A model generated the notes under the pieces. The model had not been told where the DNA came from, did no database searches, and saw nothing but the letters and a program-made list of their open reading frames with translations. From Hericium rajendrae (lineage: Eukaryota; Basidiomycota; Agaricomycetes; Russulales; Hericiaceae): a DNA stretch of 64,000 nt. The translations under genes and the position numbers were made by a program. Positions within the stretch are counted from its first letter, which is position 1; every line of letters starts with the position of its first letter. The stretch spans positions 496,001 to 560,000 of the forward strand of contig CM065882.1 of assembly GCA_033439255.1 (NCBI GenBank). The letters run 5' to 3'. This document shows positions 55,021 to 64,000 of the stretch, in pieces.

Positions 55021-55916
55021 CTTCAGACAGATAGAGCGAGCTTACATAAAAGATATCAAGGAGTTCGCATCATGTCAATGCAAGTGGATGAAATTTTTTA
55101 TGTATGTTCTGAAGCGATATCTGGCCCGGGTGCATCGCGCGATGGGATGACACTTTGACAGACCACCAGAGTGATACAGTTTATTGCGATACGGCTTCTT
55201 TGCCGTGGTCTCCTCACTCTGAAAGCTGATGCACTGGTGGCTCATTGTCAATCCAGCGACATCGCCGTTCCAGTGTCTCGGAGATCCGACAGAAAGTCAG
55301 TCTTCGCTGCCCGTCCGCAACTTGATGAACTAGTTCCATACCTCATGTTGCCTCGATGTATGGATCATGGTGGTCTAAGATTTAATTCGTAACTGACGTA
55401 TTAGATGCATAACAGGTCCGAAATTACACATGCACAAGCAAGCGCTCATGGATGGACCTTCACGTACATACGGAGAGGTGTAATCGCTGAACATGGAACG
55501 ACCCGGAGATCGCAAAGTAGCGAGTCTCGGTCAATCTTCACGAGGATGTCAACGCAAGCAGCTCTGGAGTCGTTACGAGGACGGCGGTAGCGGTAAGGCT
55601 TCAATGGAGGACAGGGAATACGGAATTTTGGAATAGAGCCATCAATTGTCGCTAGCAGTCTCAAAATAAATTGTGGAATTTAAGATTATTTAACTGCTAT
55701 TATGCCCATATACCAGAACTTGTCGATGCTATCATGCCTCAGCCTTTCAGCGGTCACGGAGCGCCTAAAAATGATCATGGAGAGTGTAGATATCAAAAGA
55801 AAGATATACGATACGAATAGACAATCACATACACAGTCGAACCAAACTGCGCACGAGAAGTGAACCGACGACATAACTGAAAGATATGGTACGACCAGCT
55901 CGACATAAACCTCCCT
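55021..55916. other. Intergenic, no gene recognised
   Basis: The stretch behind F-box paralogue 4 and the 3' end of the next gene. Only short frames. Confidence 0.5.
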
Positions 55917-58135
55917 TCAGATAACATAAACGCTTTCCTCCTGGAGCTCGTAATCTTCCAATTTCTTGAAATACTCAATTCTTTCCTGAAGTTCGCGTTC
56001 CCGGCGCTACCATGAAGAGCAGTCAGTATAAGAGAGCTAAAATGAGAACGAACGAGACATACCTCTCGCAACTCCTCATCAGTGCTTTCCTCCTGCTTCT
56101 TGCGCCCTTTGCTGCCCTCAGACTTACTTCGCCCCCCACGCCCTCTCCCGCGTCCCCTCCCCGCACCCCTCGTCGCACTACGGCCCCTCGCAGCCTTCTT
56201 CCCCCGCCCCCCACCCTCCTCCTCCTCATCTTCCTCATCGCTCTCCTCCGCCATCGTCGCCCGCGCCTTGCCCTTCGCCGCGCGCTTCAGCCTCCGTCGC
56301 GGCAACAGCTCCTCAAGCCTCCGCCCCTCCGCCGCATTCTCCTTCTCCCGCCCCGTCCCCTTCGCCCTGCGCGCCCGCTTCACCGGCCGCTCCGCCTCCG
56401 CCTCCTCGCCATTCTCGTCCCCGCTCGCCCGCTTACGCGCGCTCTTGCTCGGCGACGGGCTGCTCGGCAACGACGCCTCCTCCGCCCGCACGACCGCGCC
56501 CTCCCGCGGCCGGTGCCGCCGCATCGTGACCTCGCGCGCGTCGTAGTTCCGCGGCGTCATCACGAGCGACGCGTCCCGTGCGCGCGGAGTACGCGGGGTC
56601 GCGGGGACGTGCACGCGGTGCGCGGAGCCGGGCGTCGCGTAGAGGTCCTCGATCTCGCTGTCCGAGTAGCGCGGCGCCGTCGACGGCGGGAGCTGCGACG
56701 GGCCCGCCTCGGGCTGCGCGGACGTCGGGAACGGCAGCGACTCTGTGTCACGCTCGGCCAGCGCCGGCCTTGCGCGCTGCCGTCGTTCCTTCAGCCGCTT
56801 CTCGGCTGCGAAGAAACCGAAGGGGTCGTCCTCCGCCTGTATGCGTGCTGCTTCGAGCTGGCTCGGAACCGGACTGCGCGGCTGGAGGATGCCGCGCTCG
56901 AAGTCGGTCGTGGCGACGGGAAGGTCGAACGCGAAGTCGTTCTCGTTCTCCTTGTCTGAGCCTTCCGGTATGAAGTCGTCGATGCCGGTGAGATCGAACG
57001 GGTTCGGTTCGTCTGGGAGCGCAGAGATGATTGGGGCGGCTTCTTGTAGGGCGCCGGTGTCCGACCAGCGATCGCTGTTGTCCCGCGAGTCGCGCAGGCC
57101 TTTCGCGAATAGGTCTTCGTTGTCCGATATGTCTTCGTCAAGCACAGGCTCCGTCGGCTCTGGCACTGTGCGGTCCGTCTTCTCTTCTCCGTGCTCCTCG
57201 GTGAAACGGTTCTCCTTATCCTCCTCGCTGTCTGCTGGCTGGTTCTCCTTGTCCTCCGCGTCCCACTCGTCAACAGAGAGTTCTTCCTCGTCGGGCTCGC
57301 CAGGATGCACAGCGAAGTCCTGCCGGAAAGTGCGTGGCTCACGCGGGGTCGGGGTCGGGCTCAACTCGATCGGCGAAGACGGGGGAAGCGAAGATGGGTA
57401 GCGCACGCGGATACCCGGGGGCGGGATATCCGACTTGCGGCGGGGCGTGTGCGGGAGCGCGAACGGCCGCACGCGTGGCGGGGAGGGCGGCGGGGAGGGC
57501 ATATGGGCTGCTGCAGCTGAGGTCGATGCAGCGGGATGTGGCGTCAGCTCGGGCGCGGCTTCTACAGATACGGAGGGCGGGACGAGTTCGGGATTGGGTT
57601 CTGTGGGGGCGGGCGCCTCGGCTTGTATTTTAGCCTTTGCCTTGCTCCTCGACGGGGCCTTCGTCTTTGCTTTCGCCTTGGACCCCTCAGTCGTTGCTTC
57701 TGCAGAGGCTGAGAGAAGAGCGGTGCTGAGACCAACTTGAACTTCAGCGGAGACATGGTCCTCTGCGGGAACCTCAGGTTCTGCTCTAGCCTTGCCTTTG
57801 CCCCTTGACGGGCCCTTCGCCTTTGCTTTCGCCTGAGGCTGCTCAGCCGCAGCATCTGCAGAGGCTAAGGGAAGAAAGGTTCTGGGTTCGACTTCAACTT
57901 CAGCGAAGGCATGCTCCGCTGCGGGAACCTCAGGTTCCGCTCTAGCCTTTCCTTTGGCCTTCACCTCGGCTTTCGCCTTTGCCTTCCCTTTAGCTTTAGG
58001 TTTTGCCTTGTCATCTTCCTCATCAGCAGCTAGTGCTGGTGCTCGGCGATTGCGCGGCGTCTTGTCGATAAGTACATAGACAGTAGATTTACGCCGCGTC
58101 CGTGGTTCGGCGCGAGAGCGCGTCGTTGGAGCCAT
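55917..58135 (-). CDS. Disordered nuclear-type protein with KEN boxes, an FGF motif and a C-terminal helix (sororin-like candidate)
   Basis: Two exons (58135-56063, 56006-55917) give 720 residues. It starts MAPTTRSRAEPRTRRKSTVY. Two tandem repeats of about 55 residues follow (each with KARAEPEVPA and a Lys/Ala-rich stretch). Then come Pro/Ser-rich parts, an acidic part with KEN boxes (AEDKENQPA, EEDKENRF, SDKENEND), and EDDPFGFFAAEKRLKERRQR with an FGF motif. Basic stretches follow, an RG-rich end of exon 1, and the short last exon ERIEYFKKLEDYELQEESVY, a probable helix. KEN boxes signal APC/C-driven turnover. The FGF motif plus a C-terminal aromatic/acidic helix is the layout of sororin, which protects cohesin. 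The match is by layout only. It is divergent from the pantothenate gene. Confidence 0.6.
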
Positions 58136-58909
58136 TAGCGTATGAGACTCTGAAGAAACATCATATGAGAACATAAATGTAGACCACAAACTTCATAAGC
58201 CAGAACACTCACGAAATATTGAGGGCGGGGCACCCGCTACAAGACGCAAATGAAGGCCACTGACAAAAGACAGTCGGTATATTGTCTATGTAGGTATCAA
58301 AAGCCAAGCAAATATGCTCAAGTTTGATGCTCAGATTGACGGAACGTGTAGAAATGCGGGGGGTAGCGCAGAGGTGGTGGTATAGGAAGACAAAGAGAAA
58401 GGCGGGCCAAGCTTCGCGACGACCGCATCGTGTTTAGCGACCGTGGGAACTTTCATCATACCCAGGTCCACGTGACGGCGTCCACTCAAAGTTCCCACGG
58501 TCGTTATTGAATGGACCGGCCTTCCTGAAGCTGACATGCGACGACATTTGATACTTGCCTGACAATTGCCCTCCTCCGAGCCCGATGGCGGCCATCTTTG
58601 TGCCACGATCCACCTATTTCTGCTCCTCAGACCATTTTCTGGCGCCCTGCTTTGAAACGTAGAACAATCGGATCATACTGAGCAGCTATAAAGATTGAAG
58701 ACGACGCTATCGATCGTGTTCCAGAGCACCCACGAGCACATTCGCAGCAGAGGTTGTGTGTATTCTGTACCATCGTCTTAACAACAAGCAAGCTCCAGCG
58801 CTCCGAGGCTTGCGTTAACTTTCATTTCGGCAACCCCCTTCTCCCCTGGACAGATTCGCTTTGGTAGATCGGCTTCTCTTCGATTACGAAACACATTTGT
58901 TGCTTGGGA
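58136..58909. promoter_or_regulatory. Divergent promoter with perfect inverted repeat and E-box
   Basis: This 774-base region lies between two divergent genes. It holds the arms CGACCGTGGGAACTTT (58438-58453) and AAAGTTCCCACGGTCG (58488-58503), an exact inverted repeat of 16 bases. The palindrome CACGTG (58469-58474) lies in the 34-base space between them. CACGTG is the core site of bHLH factors. The symmetric layout suggests a binding site for one or more dimers. Confidence 0.6.
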
Positions 58910-59994
58910 ATGGCAGCGTCGATCCCTCTTGCAGCGTGCGTCCGACGCGCTGCGTTGCATCAACCACGGTGGAGAACAGGAGCTGTACCCCGACGGTATA
59001 TGAGCGTCCGGCCCGCAGACACAGGGACCGTGGGCCCCTCTTCCAGTACGCACCTCCCCCGCACACGCACACCCCCACTCACGCGCGCCCAGTCCCCGCC
59101 CGCAAAAAAGTAACGATCCAGCAGCTGCACCACCTGCGCGCCGCACACACGCCCATCGCGATGCTCACCGCCTACGACTACCCGACCGCGCGCGCCTGCG
59201 ACGCCGCCGGCGTCGACATCGTCCTCGTCGGCGACTCGCTCGCGCAGGTGTGCCTCGGCCTGCCCAGCACGACGCGCCTCACGCTCGACGCGATGCTGCA
59301 CCACTGCCGCGCCGCCGCGCGCGGCTGCGCGCACGCGCTGCTCGTCGCGGACATGCCGTTCGGGAGCTACCAGGCGGGCGCGGACGACGCGGTGCGCGCC
59401 GCCGTGCGCATGGTGCAGGAGGGGCACGTCGAGGGCGTCAAGCTCGAGGGCGGCGCGGAGATCGTCGAGACCGTGCGCCGCATCACGGGCGCGGGCGTGC
59501 CTGTGATGGCGCATGTGGGGCTGCTGCCGCAGCGGCACGTCGCGATGTCGGGGTACCGCGTGCAGGGGCGCGATGCCGCGTCCGCGCGGGGCGTGTTCCG
59601 CGCGGCGGCGGCGCTGCAGGAGGCGGGCGCGTTTGCGGTCGTGACGGAGGCGATTCCGCATCGGTTGGGGGAGTACATCACGAGCAAGCTCAGCATCCCG
59701 ACGATCGGGATTGGCGCGGGACCGGGGACGAGCGGGCAGGTGTTGGTGTGGGACGACGCGATGAGCCGGTGGCATGGGCGCAAGGCGAAGTTTGTGAGGC
59801 GGTTTGCGGACGTGGGGTCCGTTGAGAGGGAGGGGGTGTTGAAGTACATGGCTGCTGTGAGGGATGGGACCTTCCCGTCTGTGGAGACGGAGAGCTATGA
59901 GATGCCTCAGGAGGAATGGGATACGTTTTTGGAGGACGTTGGGGAGACAAAGAATGGAAAGATGGACATCGAGTCCCCCCTTAATCCAAGGTAA
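58910..59994 (+). CDS. panB: 3-methyl-2-oxobutanoate hydroxymethyltransferase (PanB), mitochondrial
   Basis: Two exons (58910-59045, 59093-59994) give 345 residues. The enzyme adds a hydroxymethyl group from methylene-tetrahydrofolate to ketoisovalerate, giving ketopantoate for pantothenate and CoA. The N-terminus MAASIPLAACVRRAALHQPR is basic and lacks acidic residues, like a mitochondrial presequence. Splicing links it to PARKKVTIQQLHHLRAAHTP. Family motifs are complete: IAMLTAYDYPTARACDAAGV, VDIVLVGDSLAQVCLG, LLVADMPFGSYQAG, GVKLEGG, PVMAHVGLLPQ, AIPHRLGEYITSKLSIPTIG and IGAGPGTSGQVLVWDD. An alternative open frame runs in from 58861, but it yields no targeting sequence. Confidence 0.95.
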
Positions 59995-60266
59995 TCATTG
60001 TACAATGTTCATAGTTTACAGTCTATCCTATACATTTGTCAAGTGTCTTTCTATCCCCTGAGCAAACGGATAGAGCCTCTACAGAGTATTTAATAATGGA
60101 AATAGCGCAGCGTCTTGTCCGACCAAGATCTGCCCGATTGGCGACTCGAAATCTTGACGCCGCGCGCAACGATCGCAAGCCGATTGACCCTAACCCCACA
60201 CTAGTTCCGTCGAAATTTCGTGCGGTCGACTTTGCGCTCTGCAGACCTGCAGCCAACCTCTCACAA

Positions 60267-62652
60267 ATGAAGCGCGAAATGCTGTCCTCGTCGTCCTCGT
60301 CGTCCTCAAGTGACGAGAACGACGACGAGCACCAGTTCACCATCAACGAGCACTTCGCCCGTGCATACGAGTACCGCAAGGAGCGCGAGGAGCTCTCCAA
60401 ACGTGCGTTCCCCCTTCTCCGTTCTCTCTCATCCTGATCCTGACTACTCACAGTCAAGGATAAATACGGCTCTGACGGGGAAGGCGACGAGGATGAAGAG
60501 ACGGACTCGGAGGAGGACGAGTCTGAGGACGAGGACGGTGAGGAGCTGACGCCCGCCGTGGACGCCGCGATCCTACGCACGCTCGCAAGGATCAAGAAGC
60601 GCGATCCCGGGATCTACGAGGCGGATCGCAATGTCTACGATGGTACATTTCCTTTCTAAATTTCCCAGTATCTATAAAGCATTACTCAAACGCGCTCCGC
60701 CGCAGAGGAGCACCAAAAGTCCGGAAAAGCCTCCATCTCCGCGTCAAAGCCAAAAGAGAAAGCCTCCAAGCCCGTTCTCCTGCACCAGCACCGCCTCGCC
60801 GCGGAGCTCGACACCCGCTCGCGCTCCCCATCGCCAGCACCGGGGCCGGAGCCGACGTACACCGAGGCGCAGGCGCGCCTCCGCGCGGAGACGATCGCCG
60901 CGTTCCACGAGCCCGACGCAGGCGACGAGCTGTTCACGCTGCGCGAGCAGACGCAGGACGAGCGTGCGCGCGAGGAGGATGAGTACAGGCTGTATCTGGA
61001 GCGCGAGGTCGGCGGGCTGGAGGGCCTGGTGGAGGTCGAGCCGGCGGAGGTGAAGGTCGAGGTGGGTGAGGACGAGGCGGGGGGGAAAGAGAAGAGGGAT
61101 AAGAAGGATAAGAAAAGGAAGGGAAAGGAGAAGAAGGGGGAGAGCGAGGAGATCAAGCAGTCTGACCAGGAGTTTCTCATGAAGTGCGTATTTTCTCGAC
61201 CCTCCACATGCACAGGTGTTAATCTAGTGACTAGTTACATCCTCAACCGCGGCTGGATCGACCGCTCGTCGAAGCGCGTCCCCACATTCGACGAAGTAAC
61301 CCGCGGCCCCGCCCCCGCAGCCCCTCAACCCGCCGCCGAGCTCCAACCAAGCCTCCTCGACGACTCCGACGAATTCGACGACGTCGCCGACGCCTTCGAG
61401 AGCTCCTACAACTTCCGCTTCGAAGAGCCCGACGCGCCGCACATCCCGTCCTTCCCGCGCGCAGTCCCGAGCGTGCGCCGGCCCGCGGCGCACACGGAAA
61501 AGCGCAAGGAGGCGCGCGAGCGGCGGCGGGAGCGCAAGGAGGAGGAGATGCGGCTAAGGCGCGAGGAGGTCGGGCGGCTCAAGGGGCTGCGGATGCGCGA
61601 GATGCAGGCGAAGCTCGAGCGCGTGGCGAAGGAGGGCGGGTGGAAGGCGGTCAAAGGTGCGTGCTTTCGCTGGTGCAGTGTGGATTTGTGTATTGATTGG
61701 TAAATAGCGCTGGAGACGCTCGATGTCGAGGGTGACTGGGACCCGGCGGCGTACGATGCGCAGATGGCGGCGATTTTGAAGGAGGTGGAGGGCGATGCGG
61801 AGGCGGAGGCGGACGAGAAGCCGATGTGGGACGATGATATCGATATTGGCGATATACACGTGAGCGACGACGATGTGCCCGGGCCGTCGACGTCGAGCAA
61901 GAAGAAGGACAAGAAGAAAGAGAAGAAGAAGGCAAAGAAGGAGCGCGAGCCGGAAGGCGTGGACGTCGATGCGATGGACGCGGACGTCGCTGGGGACGCT
62001 GGGAATGAGGAGGAGTGGGACGGGACGGAGGAGATGCGCAAGCGCGTGCTGGACAAGTACATGGACGAGCTGTACGGGCTCGAGTTCAACGACATGGTGC
62101 GTCTTCCATTCTGCCTCTATTACACACTGCTAAGCATATGGAACGCAGGTCGGCGACCTCCCCACGCGCTTCCACTACACGCCCGTGGCGAAGGAGACCT
62201 TCGCGCTCACGCCGGCCGAGGTCCTGCTCGCGTCGGACAAGGAGTTGAACGAGTACGTCGGGCTGCGGCAATACGCGCCGTATCGCGAGAAGACGCGGTG
62301 GGACCCGAAACGCAACGAGCGCCTGCGCGAGCTCAAGCAGAAGGTCGGCACGCGTGCGCAGGAGCTCGGCGCGGAGATCGAGGAGAAGCAGGAGCGCGGC
62401 ACGAAGAAGCGGAAGGGGAAGAAGGAGCGCTTGAAGGAGCGCGCGACGAAGGTCGGTGTGGAGGAGGATGCGGATGTGGAGATGGCGGATGGGGCGAAGG
62501 AGGCGAAGGAGGGTGGGAAGAAGAAACGAGTGTTGGAGGAGGATACTGCGCAGGATGATGTCCAGCCGAATGGAGATGCGGAGCCATCGAAGAAGAAGCG
62601 ACGGAGGCAGAAGAAAGCGGGCAAAGGCCACGATGTCGAAGTTGAGAGCTGA
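60267..62652 (+). CDS. KRI1: KRI1-like ribosome biogenesis factor
   Basis: Six exons (60267-60402, 60454-60642, 60706-61183, 61235-61656, 61708-62096, 62149-62652) give 705 residues. KRI1 is a nucleolar protein needed for early 40S subunit assembly. It starts MKREMLSSSSSSSSSDENDD followed by FTINEHFARAYEYRKEREEL, the typical N-terminal family block. YILNRGWIDRSSKRVPTFDE, AFESSYNFRFEEPDAPHIPS, FPRAVPSVRRP, and the Arg/Glu-rich helix RRERKEEEMRLRREEVGRLK follow. The C-terminal KRI1 block includes LDKYMDELYGLEFNDMVGDL, PTRFHYTPVAKETFALTPAE and LLASDKELNEYVGLRQYAPY. Lys-rich nuclear signals close the protein. The gene is 270 bases downstream of the pantothenate gene on the same strand. Confidence 0.95.
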
Positions 62653-63139
62653 AGCATGTCGACGATATTCCCTTGCGTCGCTTTGGCCTTCTTAATTTAT
62701 TCCCGATGCATACCCAGCATTTTTTTTCTTGAGTATCATGTCATTCTAACAGTCGACATGCTAACCATGCAGTGCGATGGGTTTCACCGCTGACGCCGCT
62801 ACTGCCAGCTGAAATTTTGCCAACATCAGCTCTATAGAGGATCGTGCGTCAAACTCATAAGATTACTGAACACTGACACGCAGGAGGTTGATCATTCCCG
62901 CCTGCGCTGCGAACTACGATATTCTTCGGACGGTTCGACAGGCCAATGCTTTCACAGACGTCAGACCGCCAATGCCCGAGTCCTTGTGCCATATAGATTC
63001 CCAGTCGACACGACGCTATAAAGTACCAGAATTTGAAATAATGCTACGTCGACGCCAGTCTCGAGAAATATGTGAACCATACGGCGAAGGAACAGGCCAG
63101 ATACCGATACAAGGACGGAACGCACACCGCAAAATGAGA
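62653..63139. other. Intergenic, converging 3' ends
   Basis: This spacer lies between the 3' ends of KRI1 and the HNH-type gene. No feature beyond short frames is seen. Confidence 0.5.
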
Positions 63140-64000
63140 CTAACCAGACACCTTGTTTCTCCAATCGTTGATGCTATCGCTGAACTGCTTGGCTGAATCC
63201 TCACGCCGCTTGCGGGCCGCCTCGGTGTTCACCGAGCAGTAGAGGATGAAATCCACGGCATCGAGGCCCTCGTCACCGTCCGTGGTCTCCCTAACAGTTT
63301 CAGCGCGTCCACTCTTACCAATGGCTCTTCCCGTCTTAGCGTCACGGTCGTGAGGGGTAGGTTTTCGTTGCTTCGGCAGCGTGGGGCAGTAAAGGTGAGG
63401 ATGGTTCTCATGAGATAAGACTCGTTCCCACCCGCGGCCCCACTGTTGAACAGCGACGCTTCCGTAGCGATAGTTCAGAAGAAAAGTCGACGGAAGTTTT
63501 GCGTCCGTCTGTTTTTTGAACTTCGCGTCCAGGCCATGGAGGGCGCACTGTCCTGTGGAGCCCGCCAGGTGCTGCAAGGTGAACCGCTTGCCTGCCGGAT
63601 ATTCGACCTCGTCGGAAGGTTCTCTCGGGAACTCCGCCCTTGGAGGGATGTCTTCGATCTGCAGGATGTGATTTGGCGTCTGGGACATGTATGATCAGAG
63701 TATATGCGAGGCTTTGGCAGATAGTGATAGGTACCGGAAGGATGGCCGATATACGTTTATCAAGGAAGCAGTTTATGTCTGCGGAAGCGAGCAGGCCATT
63801 CCTGACATCGCATAGATCGAATAGGTCGCTGACGTCTTCGTCAATGTCGATCTGCCTATTGGTGACGATTTCATTCAACAACTAGAAGGACACATTAAGA
63901 TAATGATATGCGGGAGGTCAATTATAGCTTACTTGGTTGTCTTCCGCGAACGGAATAATGTGGGTGGCAAGGTATGTAATGCGGTCGCCTGTGAACACGC
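63140..64000 (-). CDS. HNH-nuclease-domain protein, partial (5' part outside window)
   Basis: Three exons are visible: one from the window edge to 63933, then 63881-63735, then 63679-63140. The first ends FTGDRITYLATHIIPFAEDN, where THIIP carries the first His of the fungal HNH pattern. The second has FDLCDVRNGLLASADINCFL, matching the NGLLL..DLHxxFD block, but the usual second His is Asn here. The third, from TPNHILQIEDIPPR, holds the C-terminal part with RFTLQHLAG and ends IKDWRNKVSG-like (SINDWRNKVSG). Many mushroom genomes carry families of such HNH-domain proteins of unknown role. The changed His makes nuclease activity doubtful. The N-terminal part lies outside the window. Confidence 0.65.

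Noticed and set aside
54884-55150. Extended C-terminus of the intact F-box/LRR gene
   Set aside because: Splicing at 54884/54933 yields the end that is conserved in two other paralogues. The read-through tail has no counterpart.
58960-59775. Long antisense open frame over PanB
   Set aside because: It mirrors the GC-rich third positions of PanB and is Arg/Ala/His-rich without domain features. Similar shadows occur opposite CCT8, INO1, KRI1 and the SDR-like gene.
1-64000. Retroelements or virus-like elements
   Set aside because: I looked for reverse transcriptase, integrase, capsid-type motifs and long terminal repeats and saw none. The repeats present are host gene duplications and small simple repeats.

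Overview
The window looks like a nuclear contig from a basidiomycete fungus, most likely an Agaricomycete. The genes carry many short (about 45-70 base) GT-AG introns and GC-rich coding sequence. The tRNA genes have introns. The protein families are typical of mushrooms: F-box/leucine-rich proteins, a divergent family of protein kinases, a free-standing A-T-R carboxylic acid reductase, a SnoaL-like protein and an FSH1 hydrolase. No retroelement, virus-like element, CRISPR array or prokaryotic feature was seen.

Layout. 1-2.0 kb: a decayed phosphatase-like gene and an unknown gene, tail to tail. 2.2-5.9 kb: a cytochrome P450 gene between two intron-bearing tRNA-Ala genes. 6-11.3 kb: an SDR-like membrane protein, a SnoaL-like protein and phosphatidylserine decarboxylase. 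12.7-25.3 kb: an accessory island built around the chaperonin gene CCT8. A unit made of a 3' CCT8 fragment, a small membrane/coiled-coil gene (called T here) and a divergently transcribed kinase (called K) occurs twice in tandem, with another T gene upstream. 26.1-30.3 kb: an NRPS-like A-T-R enzyme. 32-33 kb: a stray kinase remnant. 33.2-35.4 kb: an F-box protein. 36.6-37.2 kb: a small secreted double-psi-barrel protein. 37.4-39 kb: a gene-free stretch with a TATA box, a strongly structured RNA-like segment and a 12-base telomere-template-like motif. 39-43.4 kb: a seven-helix membrane protein and inositol-3-phosphate synthase. 45.5-47 kb: an FSH1 hydrolase and tRNA-Thr. 47.4-55 kb: four tandem F-box/LRR paralogues, one apparently whole. 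An inverted duplicate of the first 1.3 kb of the window sits among them. 55.9-64 kb: a KEN-box/FGF-motif chromatin-type protein that resembles sororin, ketopantoate hydroxymethyltransferase, the ribosome-biogenesis factor KRI1, and the start of an HNH-domain gene.

Housekeeping functions present are phospholipid synthesis (PSD, INO1), pantothenate synthesis (PanB), protein folding (CCT8) and 40S ribosome assembly (KRI1). The accessory parts have expanded by local DNA-level duplication: introns are kept in the copies, and whole and decayed copies sit side by side. The most interesting candidates are the repeated T-K divergent gene pair with its CCT8 fragment, the possible telomerase RNA or other structured RNA near 37.5 kb, and the sororin-like protein. 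All functional calls come from reading the sequence; no database search or folding program was run.
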